A stretch of 64,000 nucleotides of DNA from TMP-86 sp046347195 (GCA_046347195.1 JAXMGQ010000004.1:1-64000), one strand, 5' to 3'. Shown: positions 25,201-33,346, counted from the first letter of the stretch. The notes: generated by a model from the letters alone, not told the origin. Translations and numbers: made by a program.

Positions 25201-25788
25201 TCAACGCGCAAGCCACTCCCGCACTGCCGCTCTCGCCGTCTCCACCCCGCTCCCCGCATGGGCCGAGAAGAGCTGCACGACCACGCCCGCATCGGCGCAG
25301 GCCTGGCGGGTGTCCTCGAGCACCCGCTGGCTCTGCGCGCGGGTCAGCTTGTCCGATTTGCTCAGCAGCACCATCGCACGGCGATCCCTCGCCAGGATCC
25401 ATTCGAGCATCGCCACATCCGTTTCGCCCAGTCCGCGGCGCGAATCGACAATGAGGACGAGGCCGGCCAACGACTCGCGTGTGTTGAAGTAGTGCTGCAT
25501 CAGCGCATGCCATTGCTCGCGCACCGAATCGGGGACCTTGGCGAAGCCGTACCCGGGCAGGTCCACGAGCCGGCCGCCGCCGGCGACATCGAAGAAGTTG
25601 ATGAGCTGAGTGCGCCCCGGTGTGCGCGACACGCGAGCCAGCGCCCGCCGCCCGGTGATGGCGTTCAGTGCGCTGGACTTGCCCGCATTGGAGCGGCCCG
25701 CAAAGGCCACCTCGGAACCCCCGTCCGGCGGGAACTGCCGGCCGGCGGCGGCGCTGATGAGGAAGCTGGTGGCAGGGAAATCGGGCAT
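25201..25788 (-). CDS. engB: Ribosome-biogenesis GTPase EngB (YihA/YsxC)
   Basis: 195 residues with circularly ordinary G motifs: G1 GRSNAGKS (31-38), G2 region RTPGRTQ, G3 DLPGYG, G4 LSKSDKL and G5 SAHAG. EngB is an essential GTPase that assists assembly of the large ribosomal subunit. It is convergent with the sRNA and divergent from the cytochrome c4 gene, the arrangement of the polA-sRNA-engB locus in related genomes. Its promoter -10 (TACACT on this strand) overlaps that of the cytochrome gene. Confidence 0.94.
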   Translation of the reverse strand: MPDFPATSFLISAAAGRQFPPDGGSEVAFAGRSNAGKSSALNAITGRRALARVSRTPGRTQLINFFDVAGGGRLVDLPGYGFAKVPDSVREQWHALMQHYFNTRESLAGLVLIVDSRRGLGETDVAMLEWILARDRRAMVLLSKSDKLTRAQSQRVLEDTRQACADAGVVVQLFSAHAGSGVETARAAVREWLAR

Positions 25789-25834
25789 CGGAAGGCTGTA
25801 CCGGGCTTGGAAACTAGAGCCGCTTCAAGGCCAT

Positions 25835-25844
25835 AGTGTACAAT
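25835..25844. promoter_or_regulatory. Overlapping divergent -10 elements (engB / cytochrome c4)
   Basis: AGTGTACAAT reads as TACAAT (25839-25844) on the plus strand and as TACACT (25835-25840) on the minus strand. The two hexamers share two base pairs, which is the geometry of a bidirectional promoter serving engB and the cytochrome gene. Confidence 0.5.
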
Positions 25845-25887
25845 TTCGCCTCTTTGAAAATAGCGATGCGGCGCAGCGCGAGGCGGG

Positions 25888-26496
25888 ATGATGAAGCGGA
25901 TTCTGGCAACGGCATGGATCATGGGCACGGTTCTGAGCGGCGTTGCGACAGCGGCCGGCAACCCGGAGCAGGGCGCCACGAAGTCGGCGGTCTGCTCGGC
26001 CTGCCACGGCGCCAACGGCAACAGCGTCAACCCCGAGTGGCCGAGCCTGGCAGGCCTGGGCGGCGACTACATCGCCGCCCAGCTCGCGGCCTTCAAGGAA
26101 GGCAAGCGCAACAACCCCGTCATGATGCCCAACGCCGCTACCTTGAGCCCGCAGGACATGGCCGACCTGGGCGCTTACTTCAACGGCCAGCGCAACACCG
26201 GCCTGGAAGCGGACCCCAAGACCTGGGAAGCCGGACAGAAGCTCTACCGCGCCGGGGACCGGGCACGGGGCATCCCCGCCTGCATGGCCTGCCACGGCCC
26301 CGCCGGGCGCGGCATGGACGCGGCAAGATTCCCGGCACTTCGCGGCCAGCATTCGGTCTACGTGGTCAAGCAGCTGCAGGACTATGCGTCGGGCGCCCGC
26401 CCAACGGGTCCGAACGGCATCATGCAGACCATCGCGAAGAAACTGACGGCCGACGACATGCAGAAGGTGGCCTCTTACGTGCAAGGAATCCGCTAA
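25888..26496 (+). CDS. Di-heme cytochrome c4
   Basis: 202 residues with a signal peptide ending near TAAG. Two haem-binding motifs, CSACH (36-40) and CMACH (132-136), lie in two homologous halves, each followed by a Met ligand region (NPVMMPNAAT and NGIMQTIAKK). Cytochrome c4 is a periplasmic, membrane-bound electron donor to cbb3-type terminal oxidases. GAGGCGGG precedes two adjacent ATGs. The stop directly abuts the dsbA ATG, as in pseudomonads where cytochrome c4 and dsbA are also neighbours. Confidence 0.93.
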   Translation: MMKRILATAWIMGTVLSGVATAAGNPEQGATKSAVCSACHGANGNSVNPEWPSLAGLGGDYIAAQLAAFKEGKRNNPVMMPNAATLSPQDMADLGAYFNGQRNTGLEADPKTWEAGQKLYRAGDRARGIPACMACHGPAGRGMDAARFPALRGQHSVYVVKQLQDYASGARPTGPNGIMQTIAKKLTADDMQKVASYVQGIR

Positions 26497-27393
26497 ATGC
26501 TGATCCGTCGCCTCTGTGCGCTCGCCCTGGGCGCCGCGTTTCTCGCCGGGTGTGGTGCGAAGCAGGCGCCGGCACCGGCCCCCTCGCCCGCTTCGGAAAC
26601 CGCGGCACCGGCCTCCAGCGCCAATCCGGCCGCGGCGCCATCACCGACGGCTGAGCCGGTGGACAAGTCGGCGCCGCCGACCCGGTCCGCGCGGGTCAAC
26701 GAGGATGGCTCCGAGACCATCGAGGAGAATACCGGCGATACCGGCGCCCACAATCCGCTGCTGGCTGCCGTCGCGAGCAGTGCGGCCGCGGCCACCACGC
26801 CGCCCGCTTCGCAGTACAAGGAAGGGGTCAACTACACCCGCCTGGTACCGGCGCAGCCCACCTCCGCGGGTCCCGACCAGGTCGAGGTGCTCGAGGTGTT
26901 CTGGTATGGCTGCTCGCACTGCAATGCGCTGGACCCGATCGTCGAAGCCTGGCGCAAGAAGAAGGCCAGCTACATCAAGTTCACCCGCGTGCCGGTGATG
27001 TGGGACAACGACGTGCACCGCGCCCATGCCCGCCTGTACTACACCATGGAAGACCTGGGCAAGCTAGAGCAGCTCCACTCGCTGACGTTCAAGGAAATCC
27101 ACGTGAACGGCAACATGCTGGCGGCGCAGGATCCGGCCGAGACCGAGCAGAAGCAGCGTGAGTTCCTCGAGCGGTTCGGCGTGACCGCCGATCAGTTCAA
27201 GAAGTCCTACCACTCCTTCAACGTGGAGACCAACCTGCAGCGCGCCGAGCAGATCACCCTGCGCTACGGCATCCTCGGCGTGCCCACGTTCGTGGTCAAC
27301 GGCAAGTACGTGCTCGATGTCACCCAGGCGGGTGGCGCGGACAAGATCATGCCGGAGATCGACACGCTGGCGGCGCAGGAGCACAAGCACTAG
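26497..27393 (+). CDS. dsbA: Thiol:disulfide oxidoreductase DsbA, lipoprotein form with long linker
   Basis: 298 residues. A lipobox (FLAGC, Cys19) suggests anchoring to a membrane, followed by an unusual low-complexity Pro/Ala/Ser/Thr stretch to about residue 105. The thioredoxin-fold DsbA domain then starts (EGVNYTRLVP) with active site C139-S-H-C142 instead of the common CPHC, and the cis-Pro loop GVPTFVVNGKY. It introduces disulfides in periplasmic proteins. Membrane tethering through a roughly 85-residue spacer is uncommon for DsbA. It starts immediately after the cytochrome c4 stop. Confidence 0.9.
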   Translation: MLIRRLCALALGAAFLAGCGAKQAPAPAPSPASETAAPASSANPAAAPSPTAEPVDKSAPPTRSARVNEDGSETIEENTGDTGAHNPLLAAVASSAAAATTPPASQYKEGVNYTRLVPAQPTSAGPDQVEVLEVFWYGCSHCNALDPIVEAWRKKKASYIKFTRVPVMWDNDVHRAHARLYYTMEDLGKLEQLHSLTFKEIHVNGNMLAAQDPAETEQKQREFLERFGVTADQFKKSYHSFNVETNLQRAEQITLRYGILGVPTFVVNGKYVLDVTQAGGADKIMPEIDTLAAQEHKH

Positions 27394-27415
27394 CACGGCG
27401 CGCCGCGGGGCTGGC

Positions 27416-28390
27416 ATGCTCACCCTCTACGGCAGCGGCCCTTCCGGACTCAGGCGCCTGCCGGCCGACGCCACCGGCACGACCGACCCCGCGGTGAGCT
27501 GGGTCGACCTGCTCGAGCCCACGCCGGAAGAAGAGAGATCCGTCGAGCGTGCCCTGCGCATCGATGTCCCGACGCGCGAGGAAATGAGCGAGCTGGAGGC
27601 ATCGGCCCGGCTGTACGAGGAGGAGAACTGGCTGTTCATGACAGCCACCCTGGTCACCAAGCTCGACACCGAGACTCCGCAGAATTCGCAGGTGACCTTC
27701 ATCCTGGGAAAGGACCGGCTGGTGACCAATCGCTACGTCGATCCCGTTCCGTTTCGCCGCTTCATCGCCTATGCCGAGACGCACCCGGCCACCTGCGCCT
27801 CCCCGGCCACGCTCCTGACCGGGCTCCTCGAGTCCATCGTCGACCGGCTGGCCGAATCACTGGAGAAGATCGGCATCAACCTCGACGGCGTTTCGACCGA
27901 GATCTTCACCCCGCAGCTTCGAAGCGGCGGCGGCGCCCGCAATTTCAACCGCATCCTCGGCCGCGTCGGCCTGAGCGGCGATGTCATCTCCAAGGCGCGC
28001 GAAAGCCTGGTGAGCCTCGGCCGCCTGCTCGCCTTCATGCAGCAGACCACCGTCATCACGCTGCCGCAGGACCAGCGCAACCGCTGCCGCACCATTGCGC
28101 GCGACGTGCTCTCGCTCAGCGACCACGCCTCCTTCCTCGCCAACAAGGTGACCTTCCTGCTCGACGCCACGCTCGGCATGATCAACATCGAGCAGAACAA
28201 CATCCTGAAGATCTTCTCGGTGGTGACCGTGTTCATGCTGCCGCCCTCGCTCATCGCCGGCATCTTCGGCATGAACTTCCACCAGATGCCGATGCTGCAG
28301 CAGCCGGAAGGCTTCTGGATCACCGCCGGGCTGATGCTGGCCTCGATGCTGGTGCCGTACTTCTATTTCCGGCACAAGGGCTGGTTGTAG
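27416..28390 (+). CDS. corA: CorA-family magnesium/cobalt transporter
   Basis: 324 residues: a large cytoplasmic N-terminal domain and two C-terminal membrane helices. The first helix ends in the selectivity motif GMN (AGIFGMNFHQMP), and a basic tail follows (YFRHKGWL). CorA is a homopentameric inner-membrane channel for Mg2+. ATG 27416 follows dsbA by 22 bp; the longer upstream frame is the dsbA shadow. Convergent with the KAS III gene. Confidence 0.93.
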   Translation: MLTLYGSGPSGLRRLPADATGTTDPAVSWVDLLEPTPEEERSVERALRIDVPTREEMSELEASARLYEEENWLFMTATLVTKLDTETPQNSQVTFILGKDRLVTNRYVDPVPFRRFIAYAETHPATCASPATLLTGLLESIVDRLAESLEKIGINLDGVSTEIFTPQLRSGGGARNFNRILGRVGLSGDVISKARESLVSLGRLLAFMQQTTVITLPQDQRNRCRTIARDVLSLSDHASFLANKVTFLLDATLGMINIEQNNILKIFSVVTVFMLPPSLIAGIFGMNFHQMPMLQQPEGFWITAGLMLASMLVPYFYFRHKGWL

Positions 28391-28405
28391 ACTGCCTGGA
28401 GTCGG

Positions 28406-29530
28406 CTACTTCACGCTCTCCGCGAGCTGCACCTGCGAGAGGAGCGGCACACCCGCCGCGCCTTCCTTCTTCTGCGCCCGGATCTCGTTCACCATCTGAA
28501 GGGCGGTCTTCGTACAGGGTGGCAGCTCGGCGCTGCTCTCGCGCAAGGGCGTGACCCGATCCCCCCAGCGGATCAGGTGCGAGGAGAGGGTCAGTCCGCC
28601 GCCGAAGGCGGGCATGAGCACCAGGCTCCCGGCCTTCACCCGGCCCTGCTCGACAGCCTCGACCAGCGCGACCGGGGCGGTGGCGGCGCTCATGTTGCCG
28701 TACTTGCGGATGTTGAGGAACACCTTGTCCATGCCGGCGCCGGCGCGCTTGGCCACCGCCTCGATGATGCGCAGGTTGGCCTGGTGCGGCACGATCACCT
28801 CGATGTCCTGCATGGTGACGCCGGCGCGCTTCATCACCTCGACGCTGGCCTCGCTCATGCCATGCACGGCCTTGCGGAAGATTTCCTGGCCGTCGAAGTC
28901 CCAGGCCGTCTGTCCATACTGCACGCCAAGGTTGGCGTAGATGGTGCCCATGCCGCGCACGCGCAGGATCTGGCGGGCATCGGCATAGCACTGCAGCTTC
29001 TCGGCGATCACGCCGGTCTCGGCTTCACTGCGCTGGAGCACCACGGCGGCGGCCCCGTCGCCGAACAGCACGGCGACGTTGCGGTTGCCCCAGTCCATGT
29101 AGCGCGAGATCAGCTCCACGCCGATGATCACCGCGTTGTTCACGATGCCGGTGCGGATCATGGACGTTCCGATGGACAGCGCGTACATGAAGCTGGTGCA
29201 GGCCGTGTTGACGTCGAATGCGGCGGCATGGTTGGCGCCGAGGCGTACCTGCACCGCGGAGGCGCTGTTGGGCACGAGCTCGTCGTTGCTGCAGCTTCCG
29301 TAGATGACGAGCTCGACCTCCTCGCCCTTCATCCCCGCGCAATCGAGTGCGCGCCTGGCAGCAACGATGGCCATCTCGATGCCAGGGACATGTGATACAC
29401 GCCGCTCGTGCATGCCGGTGCGCGTGCGTATCCATTCATCGTCAGTGTCCAGGAACGTGGCGAGGTCCTGGTTGGTGAGAATCGCGGGCGGCAGGCACTT
29501 GCCCCAGCCGGCAATGGCAGCATTTGTCAC
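28406..29530 (-). CDS. 3-oxoacyl-ACP synthase III-like enzyme
   Basis: 374 residues with the KAS III catalytic triad: Cys111 in NTACTSFMYAL, His in PHQANLRI and Asn in IRKYGNMSAAT. FabH-type enzymes condense an acyl-CoA with malonyl-ACP to start fatty-acid synthesis. There are about 45 extra residues after the usual end (from TPLRESSAELP), and no fab genes nearby. It could therefore be a secondary KAS III involved in a lipid or secondary product rather than the housekeeping FabH. The start ATG at 29530 lies 14 bp downstream of a moderate AGAGTC purine patch. Confidence 0.88.
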   Translation of the reverse strand: MTNAAIAGWGKCLPPAILTNQDLATFLDTDDEWIRTRTGMHERRVSHVPGIEMAIVAARRALDCAGMKGEEVELVIYGSCSNDELVPNSASAVQVRLGANHAAAFDVNTACTSFMYALSIGTSMIRTGIVNNAVIIGVELISRYMDWGNRNVAVLFGDGAAAVVLQRSEAETGVIAEKLQCYADARQILRVRGMGTIYANLGVQYGQTAWDFDGQEIFRKAVHGMSEASVEVMKRAGVTMQDIEVIVPHQANLRIIEAVAKRAGAGMDKVFLNIRKYGNMSAATAPVALVEAVEQGRVKAGSLVLMPAFGGGLTLSSHLIRWGDRVTPLRESSAELPPCTKTALQMVNEIRAQKKEGAAGVPLLSQVQLAESVK

Positions 29531-29612
29531 GATCTTCCCTCAAGAGTCTCTTCGTGACCTGCATTGTCGCGAAAAAACGCCCCCAAGGGCAGTGCGCGCC
29601 GCCGTCCCGCCG

Positions 29613-29655
29613 AAAGAAGGGTGGACCGGACGCCCGAACCGCGTCCGGCCCACCC
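29613..29655 (-). terminator. Intrinsic terminator of the UrcA gene
   Basis: On the minus strand a 14-bp stem with a single A/C mismatch (arms GGGTGG-A-CCGGACGC and GCGTCCGG-C-CCACCC on plus) with a 7-nt loop is followed by TTCTTT. It starts 12 bp beyond the UrcA stop codon. Confidence 0.7.
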
Positions 29656-29666
29656 CCATGCCACGC

Positions 29667-30032
29667 TCAGCCGGCGTGGCTGCTCTCGCGATCGTGCATC
29701 GCGGTCAGGCGCGGCAGGCGCACCTGCGCCACGGCATCGGCCAGTGCGGCGTCGTAGCAGGCCCGGGCGGGCGCGGCCCTGCCGACGTCCCGGTCATCGG
29801 CCCCCGGACACACCTCGAGCGCCGCGTTCTTCAGCCTGGCGTACAGCACCTTCACGCCTCGCTCGGTGGTGAGTTCCTCGGTGACGTAGCGGACCGCCAC
29901 GCGTGGCCGCGCTTGCGCCGCATCGGCTGGCGATGCCTGCGAGGACAGGGTGCCGAGCAGCGCCACGCTGGCCACCATGCCGGCAAGGATCGGACGAAGG
30001 GCGATTCGCTTACAATGATCGAGGTGCGTCAT
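29667..30032 (-). CDS. UrcA-family exported protein
   Basis: 121 residues with a signal peptide (LAGMVASVALLGTLSSQASPADA). The mature part shows the UrcA pattern: VRYVTEELTTERGVKVLYARLKNAA, then VCPG, a second Cys (ARACYDAALADAVAQV) and RLTAMH near the end. The two cysteines probably form a disulfide. The family is common in sphingomonads and Steroidobacter-like bacteria and its function is unknown. GGAGAG precedes the ATG at 30032. It is divergent from the LysR gene, which may regulate it, and has its own terminator. Confidence 0.8.
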   Translation of the reverse strand: MTHLDHCKRIALRPILAGMVASVALLGTLSSQASPADAAQARPRVAVRYVTEELTTERGVKVLYARLKNAALEVCPGADDRDVGRAAPARACYDAALADAVAQVRLPRLTAMHDRESSHAG

Positions 30033-30111
30033 GTTTCTCTCCAGCAGATGGGTTGGGGTGTGATCGTCATTGCAGGATTCGATGCGCCGGTGGGCGAAAG
30101 GGTTTGAATCC

Positions 30112-31050
30112 ATGTCCGCATTCGACCGCATGCCGCTAAACAGCCTGCGCGTGTTCGAGGCCGTGGCCACGGCCTTGAGCTTCTCGGAGGCCGCGGAGGC
30201 ACTGCACGTGACACCTGCGGCCGTCAGCATGCAGATCCGCTCGCTGGAGGAGTACCTGCAGGTCGCGCTGTTCCGGCGCAATGCACGCTCCATCGAACTG
30301 ACCGCCGAAGGCCTGCAGCGCCTGCCCTCGGTGCGCAGTGCGCTCGATGAACTCAGGCGCGCGGTGCAGAGACTGCGCGCCGACCGCAGCGCCGGCCCGC
30401 TGAACGTCTCGATGCTCGCCTCCTTCCTGCAGCGCTGGTTCGTCCAGCGGCTCCCGGGGTTCCAGAAGGACAGTCCCGAGATCGACCTGCGCATCCAGAC
30501 CTCGGATTCGCTGGTGGATTTCGCGACCTCCGATTTCCACATCGCCATCCGCTACGGCCATGGTGCGTGGCCGGGATTGCACGCGGAGAAGCTGTTCGAC
30601 GAGTGGCTGCTGCCGGTTGGAAGTCCGGCGCTGGTGAAGAAGCGCGGCCGCATCGAGGGCCTTGCGGATCTCTCGCGCTACACCCTGCTGCATTCCGACA
30701 GCGAACCCTGGAGCCTGTGGGCGCAGGGCGGCGCCACGGATGTCGATGCCGAGCGTGGCCTCGCGCTGGATGACTCCGCCGCCATCCTGAGCGCAGCCGA
30801 ACATGGTCAGGGACTTGCGCTGGCGCGCTGGAGCCTCGTGGCCAGCGACATCGCCGCCGGCCGGTTGATGCCAGCCTCCCGCCACTGCATTCCCCATGCG
30901 CGCTCGTATTACTTCGTCTGCCCGGAGAGCTACCTGGCGCTTCCCAAGGTTTCTGCCTTGCGTAGCTGGCTGCGGCAGGAATCCGCGCGATTCGAGGCGC
31001 CGGCTGGAATGCTCGAAGTCCGCAAGCCGGGCGCGCCTGGCATGGTGTGA
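30112..31050 (+). CDS. LysR-family regulator, GcvA-like
   Basis: 312 residues. The N-terminal winged HTH contains LNSLRVFEAVATALSFSEAAEALHVTPAAVSMQIRSLE (given here in part: SFSEAAEALHVTPAAVS), typical of the GcvA branch. The C-terminal periplasmic-binding-protein-like effector domain spans about 92-300. ATG 30112 (MSAFDRMPLNSLR) fits the family start. It is divergent from the UrcA gene with an 80-bp shared region, so that gene is the first candidate target. The effector is unknown. Confidence 0.88.
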   Translation: MSAFDRMPLNSLRVFEAVATALSFSEAAEALHVTPAAVSMQIRSLEEYLQVALFRRNARSIELTAEGLQRLPSVRSALDELRRAVQRLRADRSAGPLNVSMLASFLQRWFVQRLPGFQKDSPEIDLRIQTSDSLVDFATSDFHIAIRYGHGAWPGLHAEKLFDEWLLPVGSPALVKKRGRIEGLADLSRYTLLHSDSEPWSLWAQGGATDVDAERGLALDDSAAILSAAEHGQGLALARWSLVASDIAAGRLMPASRHCIPHARSYYFVCPESYLALPKVSALRSWLRQESARFEAPAGMLEVRKPGAPGMV

Positions 31051-31201
31051 CGCAGGTCACACTCCGCGGGCGAACCCTCTTTCTCCCCCGGCACCGGTCA
31101 ACCGCCGCCGCGAGACCGCGTTCTCATCATCAGGACGGCGCGAAGAGTAGCTTGCGCTGCCAGTGAACCAACGACCAACCCGACTCAAGGGAGTTTGCGA
31201 C

Positions 31202-31774
31202 ATGAAGATGTACATCCATACGAGCCTCGCTGCGAGCCTCATGTTCAGCGCGGCCGTCTTCGCGGCCGACGGCGCCGGCAGCGTGCAGCGTGACGTGAAC
31301 CAGCAGGAGCGCATCGAGCAGGGCCTGAAGAGCGGCGAGCTCTCGACGCACGAAGCAGCCAAGCTCGAGCGCGAGGAATCGAGGGTCGATCACCTGCAGG
31401 CGCGCACCATGAAGGACGGCAACGTGTCGGCGGCCGAGAAGGCCCGTCTCACCGCCGCCCAGAACAAGGTGAGCCATGACATCTACCGCGAGAAGCACGA
31501 TGCGCAGACGGGGAATCCGAACTCGGCCTCCTCGCAGCGCATGCAGGCCGACGTGCAGCGCAATGCCAACCAGGAAGCGCGCATCCAGCAGGGTGTCGCC
31601 TCCGGGAGCCTCAGTGGGCACGAGGCGGCGCAGCTCGAGCGCGGCCAGGCCCGCATCGATCGCCGCGAAGCCCGTGCCGGCGCCGACGGCCACGTGGGGG
31701 CGGTCGAGCAGCGCGGCATCCAGCGCGCCGAGAACCGCAACAGCCGGCGCATCTTCCGCAAGAAGCACAACTGA
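31202..31774 (+). CDS. Exported protein made of two internal repeats
   Basis: 190 residues: a signal peptide (to about VFAAD) followed by two copies of a 75-residue helical unit. Copy 1 starts VQRDVNQQERIEQGLKSGEL and ends IYREKHD; copy 2 starts VQRNANQEARIQQGVASGSL and ends IFRKKHN. Each contains an H-E-A-A-(K/Q)-L-E-R segment and a D/A-G-N/H-V loop. The protein is highly charged, with an EF-hand-like or tail-fibre-like look but no catalytic motif I can name. Homologous single units are frequent in beta- and gammaproteobacterial genomes as hypothetical proteins. It ends in a strong terminator. Confidence 0.75.
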   Translation: MKMYIHTSLAASLMFSAAVFAADGAGSVQRDVNQQERIEQGLKSGELSTHEAAKLEREESRVDHLQARTMKDGNVSAAEKARLTAAQNKVSHDIYREKHDAQTGNPNSASSQRMQADVQRNANQEARIQQGVASGSLSGHEAAQLERGQARIDRREARAGADGHVGAVEQRGIQRAENRNSRRIFRKKHN

Positions 31775-31797
31775 GACCGTCGGCATCGCGACCGCAA

Positions 31798-31823
31798 GGC
31801 CCCCGCCCCGGCGGGGGCCTTTT
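31798..31823 (+). terminator. Intrinsic terminator after the repeat protein
   Basis: GGCCCCCGCC and GGCGGGGGCC form a perfect, very GC-rich stem with a minimal loop followed by TTTT, 24 bp after the stop of the repeat-protein gene. Confidence 0.85.
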
Positions 31824-31964
31824 CATTGGTGCGGATCGGATGTGATACCGTTGCCGGCACGATGGCATCCCCGGGAAACGGCTCCTTGCGGATTCAGCCG
31901 CGGCAACGAGGCGCAGTGGATGAAGCGTAAATCCGAGCGGCAGCGGCGCGGGCGGCCGAACGCG

Positions 31965-31970
31965 TACAAT
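31965..31970 (+). promoter_or_regulatory. Probable -10 of the ArsC-like gene
   Basis: TACAAT lies 36 bp upstream of the ArsC-like ATG at 32007. The region between the preceding terminator and this element carries no ORF that I consider real. Confidence 0.4.
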
Positions 31971-32006
31971 TCCCCCGCCTGTTCCCTGCACGAGATCGAC
32001 TCCGGC

Positions 32007-32363
32007 ATGTTTACGATCTATCACAATCCGTCCTGCAGCAAGAGCCGCGCGACCCTGGAACTGCTGCGCGAAAGCGGCGTGCCGCTGCGCGTGGTGGAGT
32101 ATCTGAAGACACCGCCCAACGCGGCGGAGCTTGCCTTCATCGTGGACAAGCTCGGCATGAAACCCGCGGATCTCGTTCGCAAGGGCGAGGCGGTATTCAA
32201 GGAACGCTTCGCCGGTCGTGAATTGAGCGATGCCCACTGGCTGGCGGCGATGGCGCAGCATCCCATCCTGATCGAGCGGCCCATCGTGGTCACCGACACC
32301 ACCGCCGTCATCGGCCGGCCGCCGGAGAACGTGCGCTCGTTGCTGCCGGGGAGCGGCAGCTGA
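32007..32363 (+). CDS. arsC: ArsC-family protein (glutaredoxin-type arsenate reductase)
   Basis: 118 residues, the family's size. The redox Cys stands in NPSCSKSRATLELL; SGVPLRVVEYLKTPP, a conserved Arg-rich RKGEAVFKE block and the typical RPIVVTDTTAVIGRPPE complete the ArsC signature. Members reduce arsenate with glutaredoxin/glutathione, and some (YffB/Spx-like) have other roles. No ars operon is adjacent, so arsenate resistance is not certain. It is the last core gene before the accessory island. Confidence 0.85.
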   Translation: MFTIYHNPSCSKSRATLELLRESGVPLRVVEYLKTPPNAAELAFIVDKLGMKPADLVRKGEAVFKERFAGRELSDAHWLAAMAQHPILIERPIVVTDTTAVIGRPPENVRSLLPGSGS

Positions 32364-32448
32364 GGGCCGAGAAGAACGAGCCGCCGAGCTGCGATTGCAG
32401 CTCGCCGCGACCCGAGCTCATTCGTGTGTGCGTCAAACGAACTTGAGT

Positions 32449-32469
32449 TGTACGTCAATATGACGTACA
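32449..32469. promoter_or_regulatory. Perfect inverted repeat overlapping the DUF1778/GNAT promoter
   Basis: Arms TGTACGTCA (32449-32457) and TGACGTACA (32461-32469) are exact reverse complements separated by ATA. The repeat sits between a TTGAGT -35 (32444-32449) and a TACATT -10 (32466-32471) with 16-bp spacing, 39 bp upstream of the antitoxin ATG. This is the expected position for autorepression by a ribbon-helix-helix antitoxin or its complex. Confidence 0.7.
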
Positions 32470-32507
32470 TTGGCAAGGATGTAGACACCTTACCAAGAGT
32501 CACTCCA

Positions 32508-32813
32508 ATGCCGCGCAAGCAAGCCAAGATCGAACGCAACACGCCAAGCCGGGCCGAGCGCCTGGGTTTTCGTCTCGACGAGGAAACCAAGGGCTTGATT
32601 GAACGCGCCGCTTATCTGTCGCGGCGGAAAGTCAGCGATTTCTGCGTTACGGCGCTTACGGAGACCGCGCGCCGAACCATCGCCGAGCACGAGACGCTGG
32701 AATTGTCGGATCGCGATCGCGAGGCTTTCTTTGAAGCGCTTGTCAATCCGCCCAAGCCAAGCGCACGGTTGGTCCGTGCCCTGGCTGCACACAAGCAACG
32801 CGTGGCTTCGTAA
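32508..32813 (+). CDS. DUF1778 antitoxin (TacA-like, ribbon-helix-helix)
   Basis: 101 residues. ERLGFRLDEETKGLIERAAYLSRRKVSDFCVTALTETARRTI contains the ribbon-helix-helix DNA-binding fold of DUF1778 proteins (key part RLDEETKGLIERAA). The C-terminal tail with LSDRDREAFFEALVNPPKP is the segment that wraps the GNAT toxin active site in TacA. ATG 32508 is used, upstream in-frame ATGs lying in the operator. It probably neutralises the acetyltransferase encoded 2 bp downstream and represses the operon through the repeat at 32449. Confidence 0.85.
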   Translation: MPRKQAKIERNTPSRAERLGFRLDEETKGLIERAAYLSRRKVSDFCVTALTETARRTIAEHETLELSDRDREAFFEALVNPPKPSARLVRALAAHKQRVAS

Positions 32814-32815
32814 GC

Positions 32816-33337
32816 TTGGCGCCGCCTCGTCCAGATTTGAGGATCGAGGCACTGGCGGCGCACCATGAGCGCGATGCATTTTCCTGCGGCGTCGACAGTC
32901 TCGATCGGTACCTACGCGCCCAAGCCGGGCAAGACGTACGCCGACGAGCGAATGGCGTATTCGTCCTGGTCGCGGCGGATGCCGTCGAAACGATCTTGGG
33001 CTATTACACGCTTTGCGCCACCTCGCTGCCGCAGGGCGACGTTCCAGCGGCTGCGCGCAAGCACATTCCCCGCTATCCGCTGGTGAGTGCGACGCTCATC
33101 GGCCGCCTCGCCGTATCGCGCACCCGGCAAGGCGACGGTCTGGGTTCGCTCCTGCTCGCGGATGCAGTCGGGCGCGCTTACGCCAGCGCCGAGACCTTTG
33201 GTTCCTCGATGCTGGTCGTTGATGCGCTGAATGAACGCGCTGCCGACTTCTACGAATCTTTCGGTTTCCAGCTTCTGCCGGAATCGCTGCGTCTCGTGCT
33301 GCCGATGCGCTCGATCGAAGCGTTGCTCGCGCGATGA
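32816..33337 (+). CDS. GNAT-type toxin (TacT-like aminoacyl-tRNA acetyltransferase)
   Basis: 173 residues of the GNAT family partnered with DUF1778 antitoxins. The acetyl-CoA loop is seen in IGRLAVSRTRQGDGLGSLLLADAV (key part RTRQGDGLGS), with a conserved Tyr in FYESFGFQ. TacT-type toxins acetylate the amino group of charged tRNAs and stop translation. It begins with TTG (32816) only 2 nt after the antitoxin stop, suggesting translational coupling and low initiation. All core motifs look intact, so the toxin is probably active. Confidence 0.85.
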   Translation: MAPPRPDLRIEALAAHHERDAFSCGVDSLDRYLRAQAGQDVRRRANGVFVLVAADAVETILGYYTLCATSLPQGDVPAAARKHIPRYPLVSATLIGRLAVSRTRQGDGLGSLLLADAVGRAYASAETFGSSMLVVDALNERAADFYESFGFQLLPESLRLVLPMRSIEALLAR

Positions 33338-33346
33338 CAGACTGCA

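Noticed and set aside
32340..32420. Search for a second copy of the tRNA-Arg 3' end as left attachment site of the island
   Set aside because: Only an 8-bp hairpin (CGAGCTGC/GCAGCTCG) was seen here, with no match to the tRNA sequence; no att site is claimed.
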